NCBI GenBank assembly: GCA_021464525.1
Contig: JADRCO010001162.1
Coordinates: 1-21,866 of the forward strand
Reading direction: 5' to 3'
Length of the DNA: 21,866 nt
Source: Rhizophagus sp. LPA8_4_AMF
Lineage: Eukaryota; Glomeromycota; Glomeromycetes; Glomerales; Glomeraceae
The notes below the pieces were generated by a model that saw nothing but the letters and a program-made list of their open reading frames with translations, searched no databases and had not been told where the DNA came from. The translations under genes were made by a program, and so were the position numbers. Each line of letters opens with the position of its first letter. The first letter of the stretch is position 1. This document shows, one piece after another, positions 9,571-18,895 of the stretch.

Positions 9571-9892
9571 AGAGAGGGGGCAGATTCACCTTCCATACGC
9601 TCTGCCCCCTCTCTTGTTTATCAAACAACTAAGAAATTTTCTTATTAAATTAGAGAGGGGGCAGGTTCACCTACCATACCCTCTGCCCCCTCTCTTATTT
9701 ACCAAACTACAGAGAAATTTTCTTATTAAATTAGAGAGGGGGCTGATTCACCTACGGTTCCCTCTGCCCCCTCTCTTATTTACCAAACAACAGAAAATTT
9801 TCTTATTATATTAGAAAGGGGGCAGAATCGCCTACGATACCTTCTGCCCCCCCTCTTGTTTACCAAACAGAGAAATTTTCTTAATTATTTTT
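9571..9892. repeat. Tandem array of four 81-bp units, each with a GC-rich hairpin
   Basis: Units start at 9571, 9652, 9733 and 9813, so the period is 81, 81 and 80 bp. Each unit has a left arm AGAGAGGGGGCAG, an 18-19 nt spacer containing ATTCACCTACCATAC-like sequence, a right arm CTGCCCCCTCTCT, and an AT-rich linker (TTACCAAACAACAGAGAAATTT). The arms of unit 1 pair perfectly over 14 bp (9571-9584 with 9601-9614) and those of unit 2 over 13 bp (9652-9664 with 9683-9695). Units 3 and 4 have one or two mismatches. The GC-rich arms are in sharp contrast to the surrounding DNA. The 81-bp period keeps one frame open (9614-9814), but this follows from the unit length and is not evidence of a protein. 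Confidence 0.93.
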
Positions 9893-10038
9893 CATTTCAT
9901 GTATTCATATAATAATAATATATAGTATATTTTACTTCTAGAATGTAAAACAGTCTACTGTGCAAACTGGAATCGTTTTACAAAAAATTTTCTTATTATA
10001 TTATTAATTAACAATTATTTTTCATTTCATGTATTCAT
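9883..10038 (+). repeat. Direct repeat of AATTATTTTTCATTTCATGTATTCAT around a small hairpin
   Basis: AATTATTTTTCATTTCATGT-ATTCAT occurs at about 9883-9908 and again at about 10012-10038, each time after an AAATTTTCTTA word like the linker of the 81-bp units. Between the copies, TGTAAAAC (9944-9951) and GTTTTACA (9975-9982) form an 8-bp stem. The second copy looks like a displaced tail of the array. Confidence 0.6.
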
Positions 10039-10039
10039 T

Positions 10040-12296
10040 TTTTTAAAAAATAAATAGATTTTGTAATATAAAATTTTCCATTGCCATATGGTGAAAACAT
10101 AACGTGCATATATTGTTTTTGTATGTGAAAAAAAAAACCAAAAAGATAAAGATTTAAAAACGTTTAATTTGTAGATTATTTGTCATACTAATTGACGTGA
10201 TTACCATTCTCTATCGAGATTTCTTTTTACGTTATTAAAATCTGAAAATTTTGATAGCTATTTCGGTAAATAGCAAGCATTTGATTATAATTTTTTCTAA
10301 ACATTGTCATATGAAACATATACTAAAACTATAACTATTAAATATTATATACGCTTTTCAATTTTCACGCCTCGCATCAGTGTTTTGACACCGAACGCTT
10401 TTAATTTATATTATTTTTCGTAATTATACATTTCATTCTTATTAAAAGTTCAAAAATATTTTCAATTGTAAACAGATTATGGGTCCGATCTAATTATACG
10501 GAATTTGAAAAAGACGTTAAAGAATTTTAAATTTTGAAATTTAAATTAAAGTTTTTGTATAATATTGCATTTGTTGATAATGGATCAGGTATTAATCACT
10601 TTATGATGCTAACTAAGGTATCCGATAAAGAAATATTTAATTAGTATACGCTTAATACGCTTAACGACAGCTAGACTTAACAGTTAATCCCATAAGAAAA
10701 CATTTACTGATATATATAGTTCTGGTTATTAGTTTGCTTTTTCTTTTGTTTCAGCTCATTTATTTTATAATTTTTTTTTTTTATAAAATTTGCATAATCT
10801 TGAATATAATGAAATATCTTTAATCTTACAATTTTTCATAGCCTATAAATCTTAAATCTTTTGTTCCGCTACCTTAATGTTACTATTTGTACACTTGATC
10901 TTATATCGACCGATATTATTGTTAAGCCTGATCTTAAATCCTGATTGGACCTTAAATGCGCGCTACGATTTATCGGAAAAAGTATATCAAAATCGATCTA
11001 AGCGAACGTCAACTTAAGCGATGGACCTATGGAACTTTCTTTTAATAAGGTTGATTTTGAACAGATAAAAGAAACAAAGATATCCAAATATGTTCATATA
11101 TCAGTGTGAAAGTTGAGATCATTTTAAATTCTAATTCTTCAGCACAAATTGGATCGTTTACGACTTCATTAATGGCTAACATCATACTGTCATATGTTCA
11201 ATTTGTATAAAAAAAAATTATTTTTTTCCCATTGCAAAAATGGAGCGATCTTACATTAACAAACTTTTTCACTAGTCGTTCTAAATTGTTTAATAATTTC
11301 TATAAATTCTGAACAATTTTAAGCTTCATGTTAAAACGTCTATTAAATTATTAAGAAATTTTAATATTCTTGCAACCACAACATTTTTGAACCTTTGCTT
11401 TATAATTTTCTATATATAATATTAAAGCTTGTAAAAAAAATAAAATATAAAATATTTAAGACCAATTAATTTCAGATTCCTCGCTCAACATATCATTTGA
11501 CTTTAATTTATTACTTCTTTATCACATGATATATTAGTGAATGATGTTGATGAAAAGAATGAGAATAAAATTTATACGAAATTTTTTTAAGCTAAAAAAT
11601 TTATATGAAAATTGTTATAATTTCGTGCTCACTATCATCATTAGCTAAAATTTATTTTCATCAGTCGTTTATATCGTTTCTTCAAGATATTTTGGCCCTA
11701 CTAAAAATTCTAATTGAAACCATTTCAAATGCTGCAAAGAATCTCAATTAATAAAACGACATTAACCACATATTTAGTACTTTTGTCCAATATATTACCA
11801 AATTTCTGATGTCTATACATAATATGTTTTTCGTTTTCATATGCGTCATTCGTTTGTACCAACTGTACAGTGTATCATTGTACTATAATCAAAGTTAAGA
11901 TAGCAGATTGCATCAGGATTTCTTTCGAAATCTAATTTCATTCGTTCAAATTATATTTTTATCTCATCTTTATTTGTGTATTTATTTTACCTCCATTATT
12001 TATTTATTTATAATTAATTTCCCATAAAGTCCATTGTTCTAATTGTAATCAACATTATCATCAAATACACCTACCAATTTACTATATGATTTGATACAAA
12101 TGTTTTATATTTTCAGAAAATTAAAAACAAAATTTGCACATTTAACAACCATAATTTATAACTGATAATTATATAATTATATTACAAACATTAAAATATT
12201 TAGAATATATGCTAAATATATAATTGCTATTCATCAATAATATAATATGTTTATTCCATTTTTCAAATTAAAATCAATGAATGGTAAAGCTTCTTT
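10040..12296. other. Long AT-rich intergenic stretch, no gene seen
   Basis: About 2.2 kb has no open frame of note, no tandem structure and no RNA gene that I can recognise on either strand. Short unlisted frames (up to about 50 codons near 11700-11850, minus) are within what chance allows at this base composition. Confidence 0.5.
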
Positions 12297-12473
12297 TTAC
12301 CTTTTCACCTTTTTCAGTCCACTTGGTGGGCCCCGCTTTTTCTTTTGATTATCAAAAATGCATTCCTTGTTGTGTTTTTGGCATTGTGTACAAACTGGTT
12401 CGCCAGAACATTTTGCTTTTATTTTTCGGCAAAAGTTGCACGCTACCGTTACCTTTTGCCTAATTTTTGGCAT
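12297..12473 (-). CDS. 58-residue Zn(II)2Cys6 zinc-cluster protein, or first exon of one
   Basis: Reading the minus strand from ATG at 12473 gives an intact 58-codon frame ending in TAA at 12297. Residues 12-38 contain six cysteines spaced C-x2-C-x6-C-x5-C-x2-C-x6-C, the exact signature of the fungal binuclear zinc cluster, which binds CGG-type DNA half-sites. Readable parts are VACNFCRKIKAK, CSGEPVC, TQCQKHNKEC and the basic tail KKKRGPPSG. Basic residues between Cys2 and Cys3 and the KKRGPP linker are typical of this family. Normal family members continue for hundreds of residues with a dimerisation and a regulatory region; none is visible here. The end AAAAGG-TAAAAAG could be a splice donor, but no downstream exon is apparent in the next 2 kb. 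It is either a free-standing DNA-binding domain, which could act as a competitor of full-length factors (inference), or an orphaned first exon. A TATA box lies 116 bp upstream. Plus-strand frames here are shadows of this gene. Confidence 0.82.
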   Translation of the reverse strand: MPKIRQKVTVACNFCRKIKAKCSGEPVCTQCQKHNKECIFDNQKKKRGPPSGLKKVKR

Positions 12474-12588
12474 AAGAGTATAATAGTTAAGAGTGATGAA
12501 AGTATTGATAATATTAAAAAATTTAAAAAAATGTTTAAAATAAAAAGTTGTTGAGTGTTTATGATTTTTTTCCCCCTAAATTGCGATA

Positions 12589-12596
12589 TTTTTATA
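12589..12596 (-). promoter_or_regulatory. TATA box upstream of the zinc-cluster ORF
   Basis: On the minus strand, TATAAAAA lies 116 bp before the ATG of the Zn2Cys6 frame. Transcription starting about 30 bp downstream would leave a leader of roughly 85 nt, a plausible 5' UTR. Similar words are common in such AT-rich DNA, so the call rests on position. Confidence 0.35.
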
Positions 12597-12599
12597 TTT

Positions 12600-14350
12600 C
12601 GCGTTCATTATATTTCATTTAATGTTAAATTTGATACGTTCATGGTTCAAGACGTAACATGTAAACAATCGACGAAAAATAGATTTTCGATCGTACTACA
12701 AATTTGAAAAAAAATCCATCGGAAAAAATGTTTTTCCCAAGTTGTACATCCTATAAATACTAAAGTCTAATAATTCATTCAGATAATTAAGGTAATATTT
12801 TTTATTTAGTGCTTAGAAAATGATCAAATTGAGAAAAAATGGTATGTTCAAATGATCTGATATAATTGGGCCCGGTTTAATTTGTAACCAATCAGGATAC
12901 ATCATTTGACAATCTTTACTATATTTAAATTATTGATAGTAACGTTATGAAAAATTAAACAATTATTTATGGAAATTATGTAAACAAATTATTTTAGGAG
13001 AATAAGACTTTTCATGTATTGATGCTATTTTTGACTAACAAAACAATTCACTAATCGTTTCACAATAGTAAAATTTGTCCAGTTGGTGCATTCGGTGTAT
13101 CAACTACTAATGAGCAAGCGTAATGCGCGATATTCGTTCAAGGATCATTTAATAAAAAGAATTATAAATTTAATGTTAAAATAAATTCAATTCAATATAA
13201 TTAAATTAAATGGTTCAACCATTTGATTGTTTTTTTTTTTGTAAAAAGAAAAAAGAAAAAAAAGAGTGAAATTTTTTTTTTTTTAATTTCACTAGGAATT
13301 TTCAAAATATTTTTATCATGTTATTTAATAACCATACGATTTGGGTGTAAAGTAAAATAATGTGTTTCAAAATTTTATTAATATGACATTTAAAAGATTT
13401 TTTTTTATTAAAGTATTTAGTTATTTTACTTATTAACCTACTACAATAAATGCGTTTATTATCTTCTACGTAAATTCTCGCCTGACCTTGCTTATTACAA
13501 ATTGGCCATCGTCATTGTTAAGGACTAAATATTCTAAATTTCTTAATTAAGGAACAAATTTAGGAGAAATAGAACATAATGGACGATTTTATTATAATTC
13601 TTTTTAACGTGGCTTCAATCGCATCGAATAATGCAAAAATGCAAGTACAAATGATCTGCTTGAAGGTTCCATTTATGAAATTTTTTATATGAAATAGGAT
13701 TTTTGTGAGTGTAATAAAGACAATTCCCATAATGTAGGTATTGCTATTGTTTATTTACTAAGATATATGAACATAAAGAAAGGATCATCAAGCAATTTTG
13801 ACTGGATAGCATTTACATATTGTATATTAAAAACATAATAATATTTCTTAAATGATAGATTAATTAATACTTGGTTGAAGTCATAATTAGCAAGTTATTG
13901 AAATAAATGATTTATTGGAACAAGGGCTTTGCATAATCGATTTTGAATCTCTTCCGTATTTTCCGTTTGAAAGAAATTAATCTACGTGTACGAACAATAA
14001 AACGTATTGTCAACCATAATTTATTGGCCGTAATTAGTTCAATTTTATTAAATTTTTATTGTTGAACAATCAAATTAAAGAATGAAATGAAGGAAATTTA
14101 TTTCCGTTCTATCCGGTTTTCATTATCATTGTTTCTTATTTCAGACATGAAGTTTCAAAAAATTGAAACATACTTATGTAATCAACATTCGAAATTATCA
14201 AACAAGTATTTGTTTGAAGGTTTCGGAATAATGTTAAATATTTCTATTATTTCTTTTGAATCAATTTCCTTTTTTTTTTGTGTTTCATTTTAGTGTAAAG
14301 AATTGTTTGGATCCTATCTTGCGTCAAGGATTTTTTAAACAAACAGCTGT
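12600..14350. other. AT-rich intergenic stretch, no supported gene
   Basis: Homopolymer runs of A and T (13229-13285) and short open frames are present. A patch at 13036-13183 is open on the plus strand for about 49 codons and also open on the minus strand, which argues against real coding. The 68-codon frame at 14087-14293 is hydrophobic and unrecognised. Confidence 0.5.
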
Positions 14351-14477
14351 CAATGACTTCTTGTTGTACAATAAATTCACTAATTTGATCAATGACTTTT
14401 CTTGTTGTACAATAATTGCTCAATGACCTTCTTGTGTACAATAATATAGCAATGTCTCTTCTTGTACAATAAATGCT
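14351..14477. repeat. Four imperfect 28-39 bp tandem repeats (CAATGACTTCTTGTTGTACAATA)
   Basis: Units begin CAATGAC or CAATGTC at 14351, 14390, 14421 and 14450, and each contains CTTGTTGTACAATAA or a shortened form. Three of the four carry the palindrome TTGTACAA. Unit lengths are 39, 31, 29 and 28 bp. The repeats keep minus-strand frames open over the array, which explains the short hypothetical frames there. Confidence 0.8.
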
Positions 14478-15340
14478 CTAATAAACAAAATTTGTTTTGT
14501 TGTATATTTTGGCTAATCCTATAGAGCCAGCACTTGAATGGCAACAAGAATTCCCGTGAATCAAAAGTAAATAGCAAGGCTGCTAACAAAAGCACTTTTC
14601 ATTCATTAATTATTTATTTTATTATCATTCAAAAATTGAATCTTTTCCGATTATACCAATATACCATATACCGTAGTAGTTGAAATTTATACAAATAATC
14701 ATATACTATCCAGAACATCGTAAATTTTTCACGATGCAAAAAAAAAATTAACCCTTGATAATATTATTGCTAATTTAATAAAACTGAAACCTCAAACATT
14801 TTTTACGTCTAAAATAAGAAACAATGAAAATCGTCGTCTGAGATCGGATATTACACTTCTTTTTATATATTAATGATATGTAATCGAAAATATTTACTTT
14901 TAATACTTTTAATGAATGTGTGTAAATAAGATTTTAATTAATCCAATTTTATACATTGATTTTCGAACCAATAAAATTAGGATACAGCTATTAATATCTA
15001 GTCACGGCCGAAGATTTTATCAATTGACAATTCTTGTATACATGGAAAAATTCCCAACGTCTTACAAAGAATGTTCAATATAGACCTTTATTAATAATTG
15101 AACAATGTGTGAAATTGGTTTTCATTATTATTATTTTTTTTATCGGTAAATAATTCCGATATTAAATATAGATTTTTATAGCTCGCATAATTGAAAAATT
15201 ATGAAATTTAGTATAAGCTCTTTATTCTTATTTTAGTCACCAAAATATTAAAATCTGTTTATTAAATATGGTTAACAAAATAAAAAATTTGATTTTTTAC
15301 CATATGTTATGTAATAAAATTTAATGTCGTGTCATAAGAA
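14478..15340. other. Intergenic stretch upstream of the F-box gene
   Basis: The DNA is AT-rich without a reading frame, RNA gene or repeat that I can support. It is presumably the distal 5' flank of the F-box gene. Confidence 0.5.
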
Positions 15341-15433
15341 AATCAATCATATTTTTCGAAACAATTTATGAAATCAATCTTATTTTTCGAAACAAATTAT
15401 GAAATCAATCCCATATTTCGAAACAAATTATGA
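15341..15433. repeat. Three 31-bp tandem repeats with phased TTCGAA, upstream of the F-box gene
   Basis: Units at 15341-15371, 15372-15402 and 15403-15433 are exactly 31 bp each and nearly identical (AATCAATC, then ATTTTTCGAAACAAATTATGA). Each contains the palindrome TTCGAA (15355, 15386 and 15417). The spacing is about three helical turns, so the sites would face the same side of the DNA. The array ends about 95 bp before the TATA box, where an upstream activating region would be expected. A regulatory role is inference; it may simply be a minisatellite. Confidence 0.75.
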
Positions 15434-15526
15434 ATTGAATATGCGAGATCTTGGTGCAAAAGACTTAAACTAAATAATAAAAATCATTATACATAAAAGT
15501 TTTAATAAACATTGCAGATTTTTTTT

Positions 15527-15535
15527 TATATAAAG
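15527..15535 (+). promoter_or_regulatory. TATA box of the F-box gene
   Basis: TATATAAAG lies after a T-run, 133 bp upstream of the ATG. The region that follows is free of upstream ATGs except one in the TATA-proximal word AAGATGGG, which probably lies before the transcription start. Position and sequence are those of a good fungal core promoter. Confidence 0.5.
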
Positions 15536-15654
15536 ATGGGATTTTGCCCTTCGTCTTGTCATTAAAATTTTTGTCATAATTTTGTCATTATAATATTAAA
15601 ATTCTTTTATCATTATAAAATTAAAATTTGTTATCAATCGTATTTTTTTTTTTT

Positions 15655-15657
15655 CAG
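15655..15657 (+). other. Splice-acceptor-like CAG in the F-box leader
   Basis: A run of 13 T (15642-15654) followed by CAG lies 10 bp before the ATG (ATAAATCAAAATGG). This is a classic 3' splice site, so the leader may contain a short intron after the TATA box. I could not find an equally clear donor between 15560 and 15640, so the intron itself is uncertain. Confidence 0.35.
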
Positions 15658-15667
15658 ATAAATCAAA

Positions 15668-17011
15668 ATGGTTATTAAATACAATAGTGATATTCTTTTA
15701 TATATACTTGAAGAACTTCAATATGATTCAAAAACTTTATTTTCGTGTTTATTGGTCAATAGACTTTGGTGTGAAATCGCAATTTCTATTTTATGGAGAA
15801 ACCCCTGGCAATATAAAATTAATTATAGTAATAAAAATTCTTTATTCAACATTATTTATTCCTATTTACCTCAAGAAATTAAAATATCATTACCAAATCA
15901 CTTATTACTTTCATACAAACCACCTTCGTTTGACTATATTTCCCTTTGTAAGGGCATTAATATAGAAATCATAAAAAAAATAACTTTTATGATTGAGCCT
16001 TCTTTCCAACGAAGAATTTGCGATCTCTTATTAAAGAAATGTCCAAAGTTGAAGTATTTAAATATGATATCAATCGATCCCCAAATGCCCCTACTCTATC
16101 TTCCAGAAACTAAAACTCTTCTTGAATCTCTTTACGAATTAACTTGTGGCACATCTACTTGTTCTTCATACTTTCATGGATTAGCACATTATTGTCAAAA
16201 TATACAGAGATTGATCATTATTAATGAATTAAATGAGATTAATGAAGGAATAATTGAACTTATTAAAGTTCAAAAAAATTTAAGATATTTTGAATGGAAA
16301 GATGATTTTGAAGAAGAAAACAATATAAAACATAATCTTTATGATAACATGTTGCTCGCATTAGATGAAAAGTCGGGCACGGTCCAATATTTAACAATAT
16401 ATTTTCAATTATTTAATTACGAAGAATATCAAATTCATACATTATTTGATATACTTCCAAAATTTCATAAATTAAAAACATTAACACTTAACAAATACTG
16501 CTTAAAAAATGAAAATGTATTGCCGATATATTATAATAACCTTGAAATACTCCATATAGATGATATTTCTATTAATGTAGCGATTAATATAGTCACTAAT
16601 AGTGGTGGTTATATTAAGGAAATATTGTCAAAATATAATGGTTATTATAATGATGATGAAAACTGCCCCAATAATACTATTTTATTAATAAGCAGTATTT
16701 ATAAAAAATGCCCGCTAATTGAGGCATTATCGCTTATCTACCCAGCAACAAAAGATCATTTTGTTGAATTTGAAACATTACTAAAAAGTTGTCAAAAATT
16801 GAAAAAGCTAGTTTTAATTATTGACGACGATTGTGATGGGAATTATGAGCAAGGGCTAGAAAATGCGAAAGAATTATTAAGAATATTAAATAGATCAGCA
16901 CCAACTGTTCTAATAGATATCGAAATTTTTAATAATTCTAAACCTTATTTAGAAATTTTGGAACAATCAAGTAACGTACGTCTTGGAATACTTGAAGATT
17001 TATATTATTAA
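15668..17011 (+). CDS. F-box protein with leucine-rich C-terminal region
   Basis: This is an intact, intronless 447-codon frame. Residues about 4-47 form the F-box: SDILLYILEEL, LFSCLLVNRLWCEIAISILW and RNPWQY, the wording usual for the large F-box family of arbuscular mycorrhizal fungi. F-box proteins bind Skp1 and present substrates to the cullin-1 SCF ubiquitin ligase. The rest (about 110-440) has repeated leucine-rich stretches such as CPKLKYLNM, FHKLKTLTLNKYCL, NNLEILHIDDI and CQKLKKLVLII, each following a CP.L or similar turn, as in degenerate leucine-rich repeats that bind substrate. No signal peptide or membrane segment is seen, so it should be cytosolic or nuclear. The start is fixed by the upstream TATA box and the AAAATGG context, and the F-box begins a few residues in, as in relatives. 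Length is normal for the family. The substrate is unknown. Confidence 0.93.
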   Translation: MVIKYNSDILLYILEELQYDSKTLFSCLLVNRLWCEIAISILWRNPWQYKINYSNKNSLFNIIYSYLPQEIKISLPNHLLLSYKPPSFDYISLCKGINIEIIKKITFMIEPSFQRRICDLLLKKCPKLKYLNMISIDPQMPLLYLPETKTLLESLYELTCGTSTCSSYFHGLAHYCQNIQRLIIINELNEINEGIIELIKVQKNLRYFEWKDDFEEENNIKHNLYDNMLLALDEKSGTVQYLTIYFQLFNYEEYQIHTLFDILPKFHKLKTLTLNKYCLKNENVLPIYYNNLEILHIDDISINVAINIVTNSGGYIKEILSKYNGYYNDDENCPNNTILLISSIYKKCPLIEALSLIYPATKDHFVEFETLLKSCQKLKKLVLIIDDDCDGNYEQGLENAKELLRILNRSAPTVLIDIEIFNNSKPYLEILEQSSNVRLGILEDLYY

Positions 17012-17034
17012 ATGTTGCTGTTAGTTAGAGTGGG

Positions 17035-17053
17035 GTAAAGTCCGGTCCTTTAC
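17035..17053 (+). other. Small hairpin in the F-box gene 3' UTR
   Basis: GTAAAG (17035-17040) and CTTTAC (17048-17053) pair around a 7-nt loop 23 bp after the stop codon, in a GC-richer patch before a TA-repeat. Its function is unknown. Confidence 0.35.
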
Positions 17054-17125
17054 AATAATTATATATATATATATAATCTTTTTATTATTATTTATTTTTT
17101 ATTATTAAGTTTTCCAATGTATTAT

Positions 17126-17136
17126 AATAAAATAAA
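17126..17136 (+). terminator. Poly(A) signals of the F-box gene
   Basis: Two overlapping AATAAA hexamers lie 115-125 bp after the stop codon, within ATAATAAAATAAAATAAT. Spacing and sequence suit cleavage and polyadenylation near 17150. Confidence 0.45.
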
Positions 17137-18121
17137 ATAATTCAATCCGAACACAGTCCTCAACATCGTTAAAATTTTGAAATCGGTTAACACATAATCG
17201 ATAAATTAATATGAATAAATAATAATAACCGGTAACTTAACCAATTAAATATAAAATTTTCATAATAAAAACAGGGGTGTATAAGTGTTTCCACGACCTT
17301 GGAATCAAGTTAAAATTTTTTTCGTCATCTGATGATGATGATAATCCTGAAGCACTTATTCAAAAGATATAGTTATATTAAAAATGGAGGTCTGAACTTT
17401 CGAACTGAGTTAAAAAGGTTTTTATTAGCATATAAATTATCAAAAAACTAGAAATACAAATATTCAAGAAACATTTTTATTAAAATGGTGAAATAACAAG
17501 AAAATATTATAAGAAGATGGAGAATTGGAAATAATAAATGAATAAAAGTGCAAGTAACATCTATACAAGTAATAATAATAGTAGTAAAAGATTAACTCAA
17601 GGTAAAAAATCAAAAAAGATCTTTTGAAATTATAGAAATATAGATCCACAAACCATACCACTACGTAAAAAAAAAGAATGCATTAGATAGAGTCAATTAA
17701 ACAGAATACAAAATTGGAGACCAGTTGTTTATATTTGATAATGTTTTTATTTTGAATAAAAGAATAAAGTTATAAAAATTATACAAGTTACAAATTGAAA
17801 TTATAATTATAATATAAAAATTATTTTTAATATTATCAAACGTCTAATTAAAAACTACAAAAGTTAACATATAAAAATGCCGAAATATTATTAAACATGA
17901 AAAATACCTATATTCCTTCGTAAAATATTGAAATTTAGGTTTTTTTTCTAAGTTTTATAATAGCAATTTTGGGGGTAAACGCGATTTATTAGCATTTCGA
18001 AAGTATACATAATAGACGAAAAAATTCTTTAAAGAATACGCCCTATATATAACCTGTTTTTGTTACACAAGACCCGAAGTGTAGTTTATCTAACTGCTAA
18101 ATGAAGGTGGGGGTGTAGATC

Positions 18122-18148
18122 CTTATCGTAAACCGGGTGTACGATAAG
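18122..18148. other. Perfect 9-bp hairpin (CTTATCGTA / TACGATAAG)
   Basis: CTTATCGTA (18122-18130) and TACGATAAG (18140-18148) are perfect inverted copies around a 9-nt loop, AACCGGGTG, next to a G-rich GGTGGGGGTG word. It is GC-richer than its neighbours. It may be the relic of a small element end. Confidence 0.55.
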
Positions 18149-18533
18149 ATTTGATATATATCAGATATAACTGATAATCATTATGTACGCGTTTGGGGTT
18201 TGTCGTAAATTTCGTCTTGGAAGGCATTTCTTTTATTATAGTCTGTTATTTTACTTTTATTTTTTTATTTTATTTCTTTACAGTTGAGGTATTTTTTAGA
18301 TATAAAATATTTTTTACTGAAAACTTAGGATAAAAATGTATTTGAAGGTGAAGAAGTAAATATATTTGATTAGGCTTGAAAAAATTGAGAGAATTATGAG
18401 AATTATATTAGATTCACACTATTTTTTATAAAAAACTGCGAAAATTTTTTTCAAGATGAATGTAAATCTAACCAATGAAATTCATCAAATATTAATCGTA
18501 CACACCCTCAATGAAAATTGAAAAGCCGTGTGC

Positions 18534-18545
18534 GATCACGTGATC
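18534..18545. promoter_or_regulatory. GATCACGTGATC palindrome (E-box type site)
   Basis: A 12-bp perfect palindrome contains CACGTG, the core bound by bHLH factors. It lies about 350 bp beyond the C-terminal end of the transposase remnant. A second ATCACGTGAT lies beyond the other end (21021-21030). Confidence 0.4.
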
Positions 18546-18895
18546 TATCCGATTCTGGGTAAATCCATGATAATCTCGCAAACACTGCAAATTTTTTAAT
18601 TTGGAGCGGCTTGTTTCCTAAAAGTTTTTCATATGGTGAAGCAGTAAATTATAAAGGGTTTATGATTAGAGTAAAGATTTGATATCAACATAATTATCTT
18701 CATATTGATAATATTTAGATACGAGTGAAATCTAGGCTTGATATCATTTCATTGTGAAGTAAAGGTACTTCTATATGACATAGGTGATGGAGAAAGAAGA
18801 GATAGAAGAGATGATGGGGGAGGAGGTGGCGAAAGAGAGTAAGGTGAAATGAGTTGGTGATGGAAGTAAATTGTGTTTCTAACGTTTTATCGTTT

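Larger units (their letters stand above)
17141..18895. other. Intergenic stretch between the F-box gene and the transposase remnant
   Basis: No supported gene. The minus-strand frame at 17464-17661 is Tyr/Phe-rich and driven by simple ATT repeats. Noted items are a perfect hairpin at 18122-18148, a TCACGTGA site within a 12-bp palindrome (18534-18545), and a purine-rich tract GAGAAAGAAGAGATAGAAGAG near 18788-18840. Confidence 0.5.

Noticed and set aside
9614-9814. 66-codon frame with repeated RNFLIKLERG and LPPLLFTK peptides
   Set aside because: The 81-bp unit is a multiple of three, so any frame without a stop in one unit stays open. There is no independent evidence of translation.
9571-9822. 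G-quadruplex from the GGGGG runs
   Set aside because: The four G-runs are about 81 bp apart, far beyond the loop lengths of a normal quadruplex.
9571-9892. CRISPR-like array
   Set aside because: Period and repeats are regular, but the repeated part includes both the hairpin and the linker, the 'spacers' are near-identical, and the context is eukaryotic.
12281-12554. Plus-strand frames of 60 and 69 codons
   Set aside because: They overlap the zinc-cluster gene on the other strand. The six spaced cysteines of the minus-strand reading are decisive.
13036-13183. GC-richer patch open on both strands (plus VQLVHSVYQLLMSKRNARYS; minus SLVVDTPNAPTGQ)
   Set aside because: Both readings look mildly protein-like and cannot both be right. 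No start, splice site or family match was seen.
15687-15965. Second plus-strand frame within the F-box gene
   Set aside because: It is an out-of-frame overlap of the F-box coding sequence and has no domain.
17250-17380. Minus-strand frame with SASGLSSSSDDEKNFNLIP and PRSWKHLYTP
   Set aside because: About 40 open codons with a Ser run from a TCA repeat. Too short and without a start or family match; it also lies directly downstream of the F-box gene.
17464-17661. 65-codon minus-strand frame rich in Tyr
   Set aside because: Produced by an ATT/TAT simple repeat.
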